This document shows positions 44,817-53,313 of a DNA stretch of 64,000 bases, piece after piece. This DNA is from Archaeoglobus sulfaticallidus PM70-1. GTDB taxonomy: Archaea > Halobacteriota > Archaeoglobi > Archaeoglobales > Archaeoglobaceae. The stretch is taken from contig NC_021169.1 of the NCBI RefSeq assembly GCF_000385565.1, positions 1,160,571 to 1,224,570 of the forward strand. Direction: 5' to 3'. Under the pieces are notes generated by a model, which worked only from the letters and a program-made list of their open reading frames with translations, had not been told where the DNA came from and searched no databases. Each line of letters begins with the position of its first letter. Position 1 is the stretch's first letter. A program made the position numbers and the translations under genes.

Positions 44817-45454
44817 GTGAGTAAATCAGAGGTATTTAAGATTGCAAGTTCGGCATTTGGTATCGGCTTAGTCATGAGTTTCGGCATTCCGAGTTCTTAC
44901 GAAATAGCCAAGTACACCATATCGTTTTTAATAGATCAGGTCATTGCATCTTATTTCCCATTTTGGCTAATGGGATTAATGATATATGTCCTACTTTTTA
45001 TTTTAACTAATGCGGGCGGGAAGTCCCCTTTCCGCAAGGGAGGGGATGATAGCCCGCAAATTATTTATATCTTCTCTACCATATATTTCCTTGCTACCGC
45101 AAGGTAGCCTAGGGATGGGACGGCCCGAAGTTACGCCTGTGGACACCGAACCTCTGCCTAGGTCGGCTGAAAGAGCTACCGATGATGGTAAGTTCGGTGA
45201 AGGAAGCAGGAAGCTCCTTGCGTGAGCAGGGGGGTAGTTCACCATACCTACACTATGATGAGCTTTTTGCAACATTGTACAGAGTTTTCTGGATATGGGG
45301 ACCTACTGGATCCTTTAGCTGGCCTGGTGGTGTTGTAATGCTATATAATTGGTATTTAGGAATTCTGTTTTTGTTTATAGGAATCCTCCTTGGGCTGGCA
45401 TTTAGATGGACAGCACCACCTCTGACGAGATACCTTATCTGGCGAGAGATTTAA
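44817..45454 (+). pseudogene. Membrane-protein gene interrupted by an IS605-type remnant
   Basis: The N-terminal part (from GTG/ATG near 44817) has two hydrophobic helices up to VLLFILTN at about 45008; the C-terminal part resumes near 45242 and reads YLHYDELFATLYRVFWIWGP...YNWYLGILFLFIGILLG to TAA 45454. The ~235 bases between are the tnpB 3' remnant. Removing it would leave a small polytopic membrane protein. Confidence 0.5.
45009..45241 (+). mobile_element. IS200/IS605-family 3' end (tnpB C-terminus and omega-RNA-like sequence)
   Basis: Left part: a stem GCGGGC...GCCCGC enclosing CCCC-TTTCCGCAAGGGA-GGGG. Right part encodes GMGRPEVTPVDTEPLPRS, the typical C-terminus of archaeal TnpB, then, after a shift, EAGSS; it ends GAAGCAGGAAGCTCC...GGGGGGTAGTTCAC, the usual right end and omega-RNA tail of these elements. 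No transposase or RuvC domain remains. It may be a non-autonomous derivative. Confidence 0.6.
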
Positions 45455-45649
45455 TCCTAAATTCACACCCCTTCTCCTCTGTTTATTTTCTCCCTTATCT
45501 CATTCGTAATCATGAAAAAGAATTGTATGCTTTTGTTTTTTAAAATTTTCGATTTATTTGCCTTATTTTTTGATTTAGATTGATTTTATGGTTTATTTTT
45601 TGGAGGCACTTTTCAGGAATTAAGAGATAAAAATATAGAGGTTTAAGAA
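45455..45649. other. A/T-rich region with a possible lost 5' end
   Basis: In the frame of the next gene, GGTFQELRDKNIEV is readable up to an in-frame TAA four codons before the TTG at 45650. This suggests the following gene lost its N-terminal part or is read from a later start. Confidence 0.3.
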
Positions 45650-46264
45650 TTGTTATTTGATTTTATTCAGAGAGTTGATAAAGGGAAGCCCTATATAGAG
45701 TATAGACTTGCGATGTGTAGAGACTACGCAAAACTTACGGCTGTTTTACTCCATAACTTATTCCCCAACAGCCAGATCTACTTTATTTCGATCCCTTGGC
45801 ATGTTGCTGCTGGTATTAAGGTAAACAAAAAGCTGTATATTTTAGATCAAAAGCTTCCCGTATTGACATTAGATGCTTGGCTAAGAGTTTGGAATAGAAG
45901 AACCGCAACAATTTACCAGCTAAAAGTTTTGGATTCCAAGAACAAGAAAAAAATAAAACTCGAAAAGTGTGGGGTGGCAAAATTATCAGATCCTTCAATC
46001 GAGGTAAATACAGAAAAGCTGACTGATGAAGTTACTAAACTGCTTGAGATAAATCAAGTAACTCAGAAGGAGAACTCTATTGTTGAAATACCACCTCTCT
46101 CTAAACTGGCTAAATGCTACGGAGAGGATGAAATCGTCATTTATTCAATGACAAGAGCAATTAAGCTTAAACTTGAAAATGAATTATGTGATAATATAAA
46201 CAGGATATCCAAAATCGATGTCGTCCAAGACGGCGATAACTTGGTTGTGAAAGTTTATTTCTAA
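45650..46264 (+). CDS. Transglutaminase-like protein
   Basis: 204 residues from TTG 45650. MCRDYAKLTAVLLHNLF supplies the Cys, IPWHVAAGIKV the His and YILDQKLP the Asp of a transglutaminase-type triad. The C-terminal half is helical. An in-frame TAA four codons upstream and protein-like sequence before it suggest 5' truncation. Substrate unknown. Confidence 0.6.
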   Translation: MLFDFIQRVDKGKPYIEYRLAMCRDYAKLTAVLLHNLFPNSQIYFISIPWHVAAGIKVNKKLYILDQKLPVLTLDAWLRVWNRRTATIYQLKVLDSKNKKKIKLEKCGVAKLSDPSIEVNTEKLTDEVTKLLEINQVTQKENSIVEIPPLSKLAKCYGEDEIVIYSMTRAIKLKLENELCDNINRISKIDVVQDGDNLVVKVYF

Positions 46265-46383
46265 CATAATTACTCATAAATTTGTTAATGTTGATCACGC
46301 TATATTATTTTCGCAGGCTTCAACAAATTCTGAAATCCAGATTAAAATTCCCATAGACTGAATTTTCCAAGAATGGTTAAGCG

Positions 46384-46444
46384 GTTCACAAACTATGAAC
46401 AAAAAGTTCATAAATCATGAACTACAGGTTCATAAATCATGAAC
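46384..46444. promoter_or_regulatory. Triple palindromic operator overlapping the MNT start
   Basis: GTTCACAAACTATGAAC at 46384-46400, GTTCATAAATCATGAAC at 46406-46422 and again at 46428-46444: spacing exactly 22 bases, two helical turns. The third copy contains the ATG at 46439. Strong candidate for autorepression by the HTH domain of the next protein. Confidence 0.75.
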
Positions 46445-46984
46445 ATATGGAAAATTCTTTCCAGCAGGGAGAGGATAGAAACCCTAGAATTCATTCTGGA
46501 AAGAGAAGCGGTTGGTGTAGAAGAGGTTGCAACTTCTCTACGGAGGAGCAAGGGTTTTGTTTCACAGTTTCTCAGATTACTTGAAGAGGAGGGAATTCTG
46601 AGAAAGCAGAAGAGAAAATATGCAGTTCTTCACGAAGCTCCGGAAGTGAGAGCAATCAAAATTATGCTCAACATAACAAAACTGCAAACATCACTTGTTA
46701 AACACCGAGAGGAATGGATAGTGAGCCTTGGAGTTTATGGGAGCTTTTCAAAAGGAGAAAACAGAGAGGATAGCGATATTGACATCTGGATTAGAGTTGA
46801 TAGTCATCCAGGAGAGAAGGAGGTTGCAAGAATTGAAAGGGAACTCTCAAATGAGCTTGGAAAACGGGTGCATATCCTGATACTCACTCCCGAAAGGATT
46901 GCACGGCTCAGGGAGAACGATCCAATCTTCTACTGCGAGCTTGCGAACTCTTTTGTTATGTGGGGTGAGGGGGTTGGATTTTGA
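46439..46984 (+). CDS. HTH-nucleotidyltransferase (MNT) antitoxin
   Basis: 181 residues. Winged helix at about residues 20-65 (GVEEVATSLRRSKGFVSQFLRLLEEEGIL) fused to a nucleotidyltransferase with GSFSKGENREDSDIDIW (GSX10DXD). Antitoxin of a HEPN/MNT pair with its own DNA-binding head. The start lies in a triple operator. The stop overlaps the HEPN TTG start by TTGA. Confidence 0.85.
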   Translation: MNIWKILSSRERIETLEFILEREAVGVEEVATSLRRSKGFVSQFLRLLEEEGILRKQKRKYAVLHEAPEVRAIKIMLNITKLQTSLVKHREEWIVSLGVYGSFSKGENREDSDIDIWIRVDSHPGEKEVARIERELSNELGKRVHILILTPERIARLRENDPIFYCELANSFVMWGEGVGF

Positions 46985-47421
46985 GAACTTTGGATTTTGA
47001 GAGCTGTGTGAGAAAAAGATTGTTGAGGAGAGTAACTCCATCTGCTGATAAGGCCAGACAGAGCATGAAGAGGGCTGAAAGATGGCTTGAGGAAGCTGAA
47101 AAGAGTCTGAACAATGAGCTTTATGATAGTTGCCTGATATCATCCTATCTTGCGATGTTCCATTCAGCAAGAGCTGTGTTATACAGGGATGGGTGGAGAG
47201 AGAAGAGCCATTTCTGTATTGCCAGATATCTTGAAGAAATGTATGTTAAAAAGGGCAAACTTGAAAGGGAGTGGGTCGATCTGCTCGACAGGCTGAGGGA
47301 AACGAGGCATGCAGACCAGTACGATGTATCCTACTTCGCAACCAGAGAAGAGGCAGAATCTGCACTGAATATCGCATTTGAGTTTGTTGAAAGAATGGAG
47401 AAACTCTTGGAAGAATTTTAG
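46981..47421 (+). CDS. HEPN-domain RNase toxin
   Basis: 146 residues from TTG 46981. HEPN helices with SCLISSYLAMFHSARAVLY and the active-site region LRETRHADQYDVSY. Partner of the HTH-MNT gene with which it overlaps by four bases. Confidence 0.85.
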   Translation: MRTLDFESCVRKRLLRRVTPSADKARQSMKRAERWLEEAEKSLNNELYDSCLISSYLAMFHSARAVLYRDGWREKSHFCIARYLEEMYVKKGKLEREWVDLLDRLRETRHADQYDVSYFATREEAESALNIAFEFVERMEKLLEEF

Positions 47422-47636
47422 ATAAGATTTATCTATCAATATTCCACGCCATACTAGCTCTGTATTACAACTGAGCTGGATTGAGGAAGTCAAAGAACCG
47501 TGAATTGCAGGTTTAAAAGTTTCTAGTTTTTCAAAGGCTCATCAAGAATTTTCGAATCCCAAAGGAGAATGGAACATTCCCGCTGAGAGCCTTTTAATTG
47601 TAAAACCCTTAAATAGATATCTACATACATTCATAC
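47422..47636. other. Intergenic region
   Basis: About 215 bases. CTTAAATAGATATC near 47610 is a plausible TATA region for the VapB-like gene. Nothing else seen. Confidence 0.35.
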
Positions 47637-47857
47637 ATGAAAAACATAATGGTGAGAGATGAAGTCTACGAAAAATTACAGAAGATAAAAGGGGCAAAGA
47701 ATCCTTCTCAGACGTTATACTAAGACTAATCGAGGAGAAAAAGAGGAAAAGCTTTGAGGTTCTCGAAAGATATGTTGGAAAGCTTGCAGACGATGAGCTG
47801 GAAAGAACTGTGAAGGAAGAGAGAAAGAAATTCAGGGTGAGGAACTTTGATATTTGA
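47637..47857 (+). pseudogene. VapB-type (DUF217-like) antitoxin, frameshifted
   Basis: MKNIMVRDEVYEKLQKIKG, then after adding one G to GGGG 47691-47694 the frame reads GKESFSDVILRLIEEKKRK and ends NFDI at TGA 47855. Typical archaeal VapB with the conserved SFSDVI box. Overlaps the VapC stub by 11 bases. Confidence 0.65.
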
Positions 47858-47933
47858 CACTTCTATAATACTTCAGGTTCTCAAAAACAGGAATTTTTTC
47901 GAGAGCTTAAAAGAGAAAATAATAGATAAATAA
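47847..47933 (+). pseudogene. VapC PIN toxin, N-terminal stub
   Basis: 28 codons from TTG: LIFDTSIILQVLKNRNFFES, the start of a PIN domain with its first Asp, then TAA at 47931. The catalytic rest is gone, so the toxin is inactive. Confidence 0.6.
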
Positions 47934-47934
47934 A

Positions 47935-48255
47935 TTAAACAATGTTTTCAGCCAAAAAAACATCAAACTTGAACCCTTTGAGGTTTGCGTATCCTCTAAA
48001 ACTTCTAGCCTGAGCTCTTGCATGCTCAGTGTTGATCGTATCTTCTGTCTCGATTTCAATAATTCTCCCTCTACCATTTCGGAAGACAACAATTATGTCT
48101 GGCCTATGACTTCCAATCATCCTGGGTTTAAGAAATCCCGACGCATCTGCATAAACTGTGGCGCTTGGATGCTGCCTTCTGTATCTAGAAGCTAATTTTT
48201 TTACGGCCTCATCATGCTCCGTTTGTTTGAGGAGGCTACGTCTAGATTTAGGCAT
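47935..48255 (-). CDS. PD-(D/E)XK nuclease-like protein
   Basis: 106 residues. HRPDIIVVFRNGRGRIIEIETED shows Asp and Glu-x-Glu of a restriction-endonuclease-like core (the Lys position is Glu). Basic N-terminus. Likely DNA nuclease or a binding relic; lies against the VapC stub. Confidence 0.6.
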   Translation of the reverse strand: MPKSRRSLLKQTEHDEAVKKLASRYRRQHPSATVYADASGFLKPRMIGSHRPDIIVVFRNGRGRIIEIETEDTINTEHARAQARSFRGYANLKGFKFDVFLAENIV

Positions 48256-48370
48256 GTCATTAATTGTCAGAATAAGTAATTATTAATTTCGACCCGCTGG
48301 TAATTCACACCCCCCATTTTTTCAAACTTTATATACCATCTCTATCACAAATTTCTTGAAATAAACAAAA

Positions 48371-48496
48371 AAGCCGGGGAAGGATGCAAAAGGGGCTGCA
48401 TTCATGCCCACCCCGGCATCCTGGATACCAGTCAGAACCTAAGTAGACGCCAGAGTGGCCACCGTATCACAGCTATTCTGTAATAACCCCCGGCTT
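48371..48496 (+). ncRNA. Candidate structured RNA with competing helices
   Basis: A GC-rich block in A/T-rich DNA. AAGCCGGGG (48371-48379) pairs perfectly with CCCCGGCTT (48488-48496), closing 126 bases. The same GCCGGGG can alternatively pair with CCCCGGC at 48411-48417, so two exclusive folds are possible. Inner elements include GGATGC/GCATCC-type pairs and CCAGAGTGGCCACC. No ORF. Strand assigned from helix orientation only. Confidence 0.5.
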
Positions 48497-48499
48497 GTG

Positions 48500-48953
48500 G
48501 AGGTGGTTAGTTGAAAAAAGGAAAGTGTTGCAGAGTGATTCTCCCTCACCGCTTCCTTTGCCTTCATCTTTCACCTTATTTTCTCGCTGCTTCTAGCTTC
48601 ACCACTGCTACCTACCACCTATCTCCCACCTTATTTCTTTCCCGCCACTTCACCACTGTTTATCCACTACTGCTTCTCCTGCCTTTCACCTTGCTTTTGG
48701 TTCCCTCTGCTTCTCCACCTATTGCTTCCATCACCGCTTTCTCCACCTATCACCGTCACCTATGCTTCTCTACTTTTTACTTACCTTCACCTTACTTTCC
48801 TGCTGCTGCCTATTGCTTTTCCATCACTGCTTCTTTTCCACCACTGCTTCTCTTCCCCCATCCGGAATGCTTATTGTCACCAGACCGGAAAATTTACCCT
48901 TGTTTCCCTTATCCTGTCTCACTACCCGATCTCACTTTACAGAAGAAATTACC
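48500..48953. repeat. Second strand-asymmetric low-complexity tract
   Basis: Plus strand rich in CACCACTGCTTC, CACCTATCACC and TTTCCACC words at irregular spacing; minus strand purine-rich (GAAGCAGTGGTG). Three long plus-strand frames here are Leu/Ser/Pro/Cys-rich artefacts. Similar in kind to 35890-37260. Confidence 0.7.
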
Positions 48954-49580
48954 TTACACCTTCACATAAGTTTGCAAAAGAAATTTACTCTCTCCTGCCT
49001 TACAACCAGCCCTATACCGGAACTCCTCAACCGTAATCCACCGGCATTTGCCAGCAGACTTTAAGCGATGGACACTGTACGTCTTTCCGTTGTATTCTCC
49101 GACGAAGTATATTGTGTTGTCTGCGAGGGCTAACCTTCAAAGAGATCTATTGTGCGGTTACCATAACATGTCTCAAACCAAACTTCATCACCAGCAACAC
49201 AGCTTCCTGTGGTGCACAGTCCCTTGTCAGTCTTGGCGTAGGCTACAACCTTCACGTCGTAGTGCTCACCAAATGTAACAAAGTCATTGAGATCCACACT
49301 CTCCCTGACCGAGTACTTGTTGTCGTTGTACGTCTTCTCGAACACCTTCTTGTCGTCCAAGTACACCTCAACCTTTCCAACCCAGCACTGCTTGTTCGTA
49401 CCTGCTTCGAACTCAAGCAGAGGAGCTGGACGCGCTTATCGTGGTGAACTGGGTGAGAATGTTTGTTGAGGTTTCACATGGTGTGCATGCACAGACCTCC
49501 ACAACTCCGGTCTTCTGAGAGACCGAACCGTTTGCATCATATGCAACACCTTTACCGTGTGCCTTTCCTTTTAGGACCAT
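48954..49580 (-). pseudogene. Cys-containing beta-rich protein, frame-broken
   Basis: From ATG 49580 (with GAGGTGAT ribosome site) it reads VLKGKAHGKGVAYDANGSV, CACTPC..., stops at TGA near 49415, but a shift gives LEFEAGTNKQCWVGKVEVYL ... TTGSCVAGDEVWFETCYGN to 49130, and a further shift gives ALADNTIYFVGEYNGKTYSV ... AGKCRWITVEEF to TAA 48954. Together ~205 residues of an apparently secreted-type beta protein with many Cys. Two shifts. Confidence 0.4.
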
Positions 49581-49702
49581 GTATCACCTCTGAACAGATA
49601 ACTTCCCAAGTATGAATAGCCGTTACGTTCACCGACCCCTCAATTCACTGTCTTCCTAAACCTCCAGCCTCGTTATGATGGACACTTCGAGGTAGAGTAA
49701 TT

Positions 49703-49740
49703 AAACAAAACATTTAAGTATTATTAAATCAATCAACTAT
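49703..49740 (+). promoter_or_regulatory. Shared CARF-regulon promoter (1)
   Basis: AACAAAACATTTAAGTATT followed by ATTAAATCAATCAACTAT, three bases before the ATG at 49743. TATA = TTTAAGTAT, about 25 bases from the start (leaderless). The block from AAC to CAACTAT is also present before 58333 and 60542. Confidence 0.75.
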
Positions 49741-49742
49741 TA

Positions 49743-50483
49743 ATGCCAGCAACCCAGATCGTTTTTGTAGGCCATCATAAAGAGAGGATTGTTGAGTCCA
49801 TCAGGGCTCTTAGGGAACTACCCACTTCAAAGATCATTCTCTTCATGGGTGAAGAGGAACTTCCCGGCGAAAAAAAGGCAAGAGAGACTGTTTACGAACT
49901 GAAAAAGGAGCTGGAAGTGGTTTGGGAAGTTGAAGTTGCCAGGATTGACAAGAGGAATGTTATAAGGGCTGCAATGCAGCTGATAGACATCATAAAGCGG
50001 GAGAAAGCTGAAGGGAATGATGTTATTATCAACGCTTCCGGCTCTCTGAGAACTCTTGCAGTAGCTGGCTACATTGCTGCCTGTGTGACCTCATCGAGGA
50101 TATTCACATCAATTCCAAGATACAATGAGAAAGAGGAAGAGATAGGAATTGAGGAGGTCATAGAGATCCCGACCCTGCCTGTTGAGTTCCCTGTTGAGGA
50201 GCAGATCGAGATTCTCAGGGCAATTGGGGAGGGTGTGAACTCTCTTGATGAGGTGATATTCAGACTGAACCCCGGCATGGAGAAGGGAAGTGAGAAGTTC
50301 AAAAAGGAGAGGAGCAGGGTCAGCCACCACATCTCAAAGCTTGAGAAGGCTGGGGCTGTAATCAAGGTGAAGAGTGGGAGGAACGTTAGAATAATCCTTA
50401 CTCCTTTAGGCAGGTTTCTGGTGGGGGGTGCAGATGGGGATGGAGTTGGTGGAGAGAAGGCTGTTCTCGGAGAAGCATATTGA
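49743..50483 (+). CDS. Csa3-like CARF-winged-helix regulator
   Basis: 246 residues. N-terminal CARF domain: IVFVGHHKERIVESIRAL, and the ligand-loop region VIINASGSLRTLAVAGYIAA. C-terminal winged helix from about 160: EEQIEILRAIGEGVNSLDEV, RVSHHISKLEKAGAVIKV. Csa3 proteins sense cyclic oligoadenylates and control CRISPR genes; here no CRISPR is near. First gene of an operon with a small protein, RmuC and a beta-CASP nuclease, and likely regulator of the shared promoter. Confidence 0.82.
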   Translation: MPATQIVFVGHHKERIVESIRALRELPTSKIILFMGEEELPGEKKARETVYELKKELEVVWEVEVARIDKRNVIRAAMQLIDIIKREKAEGNDVIINASGSLRTLAVAGYIAACVTSSRIFTSIPRYNEKEEEIGIEEVIEIPTLPVEFPVEEQIEILRAIGEGVNSLDEVIFRLNPGMEKGSEKFKKERSRVSHHISKLEKAGAVIKVKSGRNVRIILTPLGRFLVGGADGDGVGGEKAVLGEAY

Positions 50484-50679
50484 GGAGGCATCAAATGTTT
50501 ACGAAATTGATTTCAGATTCAACACAGCCTATGCTGGGAAATCCAATCACCTTAACAGGATGGATCATCCCTGCGAGTTTAAAGGAGCAGGTTTCAGAGT
50601 CTTTTTGCTTCCAAAAGCTGCAGAGAAGGTTGAAAACAGAATAATTGAAAAAGAATCCAAAACACAATTAAGAGATTAG
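50440..50679 (+). CDS. Small protein in the CARF operon
   Basis: About 79 residues from ATG 50440, nine bases after GGGGGGTG; it overlaps the end of the regulator in another frame. LVERRLFSEKHIEEASNVYE and GAGFRVFLLPKAAEKVENRI; no family recognised. Another frame of the same DNA is also somewhat protein-like, so the call is uncertain. Confidence 0.45.
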   Translation: MELVERRLFSEKHIEEASNVYEIDFRFNTAYAGKSNHLNRMDHPCEFKGAGFRVFLLPKAAEKVENRIIEKESKTQLRD

Positions 50680-50696
50680 TTTGGGGGGTGTTATTG

Positions 50697-51716
50697 GTGG
50701 ATTATGTAACCGCTATCCTCTCTTTGCTTGTGCTTGTTCTTGCGGTCTATATCATCCTCAGACAGAGGGGGACCGAAAGAAGTCTTGCAGATTTTAAGGT
50801 TAAAATTGAGGAACTGAACCAGAGCGTCCCTCTCTGGGTTGAGGGGGCGGTGGCAAAGACCTTTCAGAGCTCCTCAAGTGTCTTTGAGAACATATTCTCA
50901 TCAGCAATAGCAAGAAATGCCGATGTCATAAAGGGGGCGTTTGCCACATCACTGAAAGAGCTCGGCATTCAGGAGGATCTTGGCAAATTAAAGGAAGCTT
51001 CATCCGACCTGAAGGGCATTACTTCGGATTTGAAATCGATGTTCCAGGTTAAACAGGCAAGAGCGAAGTTCGGAGAACTTCAGCTTGAGATGCTTTTGAA
51101 GGACATATTTCCATCGAAAAGGCTCAATTTTCAGAAAAATATCGGTGCTGGAATTCCAGATGCATGCATTCTTGTTGAAGAAGGCAGGTACCTCTGCATA
51201 GACTCAAAATTCCCTCTGGAGAATTTCAGGAAATACAGCGAAGCTGAAAATGCTGAGGAAAAGAGCAAATACTGGAATGAATTTCTAAGAGATGTCAGAA
51301 AGCATATTGAAGAAATAAAAGGGAAGTACGTTGGAAAGGAAAACACTCTTGACTTTGCATTCATGTTCGTCCCTTCAGATGTAATATTCTACCATATTGT
51401 TTCCGAATCACCTGAAATTGCTGTTGAGGCGTCCAAATCAGGAGTTATCCTTGCTTCACCGTCTGTCCTGCCAGCATATCTGAATCTGGTATCGGCGAGA
51501 ATAAAAGCTGAAGAGATATCGGAGAGAGCTGAAGAAATTCAGAGAAAGATGGATTTAATGGGCGGCTACATAGATGAGCTCGGTTCGAGACTTGAGACTT
51601 TATTCAGACATATAAACAATGCCTACAACAATGTTTCGAGAGTTCAGCAGTCCTACACGGATTTGAGGGGATATTACTCAACTATTTCGAATTTTGATGT
51701 TGAGGTGGGAGAGTGA
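50697..51716 (+). CDS. rmuC: RmuC-family DNA recombination nuclease
   Basis: About 339 residues. N-terminal membrane helix (AILSLLVLVLAVYIIL), a coiled coil, and the RmuC domain: GIPDACILVEEGRYLCIDSKFPLENF (the Asp/Glu-x-Lys-type core), then FAFMFVPSDVIFY. RmuC proteins limit recombination between short repeats and are PD-(D/E)XK-related. GGGGGTG six bases before GTG 50697 fixes the start. Overlaps the beta-CASP gene by four bases. Confidence 0.85.
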   Translation: MDYVTAILSLLVLVLAVYIILRQRGTERSLADFKVKIEELNQSVPLWVEGAVAKTFQSSSSVFENIFSSAIARNADVIKGAFATSLKELGIQEDLGKLKEASSDLKGITSDLKSMFQVKQARAKFGELQLEMLLKDIFPSKRLNFQKNIGAGIPDACILVEEGRYLCIDSKFPLENFRKYSEAENAEEKSKYWNEFLRDVRKHIEEIKGKYVGKENTLDFAFMFVPSDVIFYHIVSESPEIAVEASKSGVILASPSVLPAYLNLVSARIKAEEISERAEEIQRKMDLMGGYIDELGSRLETLFRHINNAYNNVSRVQQSYTDLRGYYSTISNFDVEVGE

Positions 51717-53254
51717 AAATTACTGTTTTTGATGGTGCCACAACTATAGGTGGGAACAAGATTTATGTTGAGGAGAATGGTAAGGGGGTGTTTTTTGATT
51801 TTGGAATGAATTTTGCCAGATACAGCAGGTATTTTGCAGAGTTTCTGAACGAGAGGAGCACGAGAGGGATACATGATCTGCTCTACCTCAATCTCATACC
51901 AAAGCTGAACATCTACCGTTCAGACCTGATACCCTCAGACCTCGACATGTCTATCTATCCTAAACTAAACGTGGAGGCTGTTCTGCTGAGCCACGCCCAT
52001 GTTGACCACTGCGGGAACATATCTCTGCTCGATGAAAGCATACCCGTCATGGCATCTCCTATGACTATGGCGATCCTGAAGGCCATGAGGGATGTCTCGG
52101 CATCGGGAATTGGCTCCGAGATTGCCTATTTCTCGTGCAGAGAGCCGGTAGGCGATGGGAGGGTGCTTTCGTCGATCAAATCCAAGTTCTATAAAGGTAG
52201 GGACTTCATCTGCACTGGCGGAATACCTGATGAGCTCGCCAAATTTATGTGCTATAAACCAGGACAGGAAAGTAAAAATGCTAGGAAGAAGCTCAACCCC
52301 GGAAACATCTGTCACGTAAACGATCACAACCTCTCCTTCGACATCGATGTCTACGAGGTCGACCATTCCATTTACGGTGCTACAGCATACATCCTGTGGG
52401 GCGATTCAGCCATAGCTTACACCGGCGACATCAGGATGCACGGGAAGTATGCAGACAGATCGAAGGAGTTCATTAAAAGGGCGAAGGGTGCGTCAGTTCT
52501 AATCATCGAGGGGACGAGAGCGAGCAGGAATGAGGATGTTAACGAGTCTGAAGATACTGTCTTTGAGAACTGCCTGAAGGCTGTCGAGGAGTCAGAAGGT
52601 GTTGTTGTGGCTGATTTTTCACCAAGAAACTTTGAGAGGCTTGAGACATTCATCGAGATTGCAGGGAGAACTTCAAGAGAGCTTGTTGTAACAGCCAAGG
52701 ATGCGTACATGCTCCATGCGATGGAATGTGCCGATGGTGTGCGCAGAATTGAGGATGTGAGGATCTACCATGAGCTGAGAGACAGAAAAAACAAGTGGGA
52801 AGAAATCGTTGTCAGAGGAAAATGGGAAGATAGGTATGTTGATCCCAGCGACATTTCCAGTAATCCGGAGAACTACATCCTTTGCTTTTCATTCTACGAC
52901 ATGAAGCATTTGCTGGACATTAAGCCTGATGGTGGGGCTTATATCTATTCGTCGAGTGAGGCATTCAGCGAGGAGCAGGAGTTCGACTTCCTCAGGCTTT
53001 ACAACTGGCTGCAGGAGTTTGGGTTGAGAGTTTACGGATTTGAGATGGTGCTGGATAATGGCAGGCTGGTCCCAAGTTTCATCAGAGGTTTTCATGCTTC
53101 CGGGCATGCGTCGAAGGGTGATTTGAGGTGGGTGATCGAGCAGATTGATCCTGATGTTATAATCCCCGTCCATACTGAAAATTCGGTATGGTTTGAGGAG
53201 AACTTTGAGAATGTGGTGGTGTTAAAAGATGGTGAAACCATCGAGGTTAACTGA
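51713..53254 (+). CDS. Beta-CASP metallo-beta-lactamase-fold nuclease
   Basis: 513 residues. MBL motifs: LLSHAHVDHCG (motif II), VDHSIYGATAY, TGDIRMHGK (motif IV), and late HASGHAS and PVHTE, as in beta-CASP RNases related to RNase J. Likely an RNA or DNA nuclease. Last gene of the CARF-RmuC operon; GTG start overlaps rmuC. Confidence 0.8.
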   Translation: MKITVFDGATTIGGNKIYVEENGKGVFFDFGMNFARYSRYFAEFLNERSTRGIHDLLYLNLIPKLNIYRSDLIPSDLDMSIYPKLNVEAVLLSHAHVDHCGNISLLDESIPVMASPMTMAILKAMRDVSASGIGSEIAYFSCREPVGDGRVLSSIKSKFYKGRDFICTGGIPDELAKFMCYKPGQESKNARKKLNPGNICHVNDHNLSFDIDVYEVDHSIYGATAYILWGDSAIAYTGDIRMHGKYADRSKEFIKRAKGASVLIIEGTRASRNEDVNESEDTVFENCLKAVEESEGVVVADFSPRNFERLETFIEIAGRTSRELVVTAKDAYMLHAMECADGVRRIEDVRIYHELRDRKNKWEEIVVRGKWEDRYVDPSDISSNPENYILCFSFYDMKHLLDIKPDGGAYIYSSSEAFSEEQEFDFLRLYNWLQEFGLRVYGFEMVLDNGRLVPSFIRGFHASGHASKGDLRWVIEQIDPDVIIPVHTENSVWFEENFENVVVLKDGETIEVN

Positions 53255-53313
53255 GGCGCTATTTGGAATCTCATCCGATATAGTTATTTATCTGGAGATT
53301 ACCTGCCGTTTTC

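Noticed and set aside
48511-49064. Plus-strand ORFs of 100-152 codons
   Set aside because: Same kind of low-complexity artefact; three overlapping frames are open at once, and the minus strand carries real protein-like sequence from 48954.
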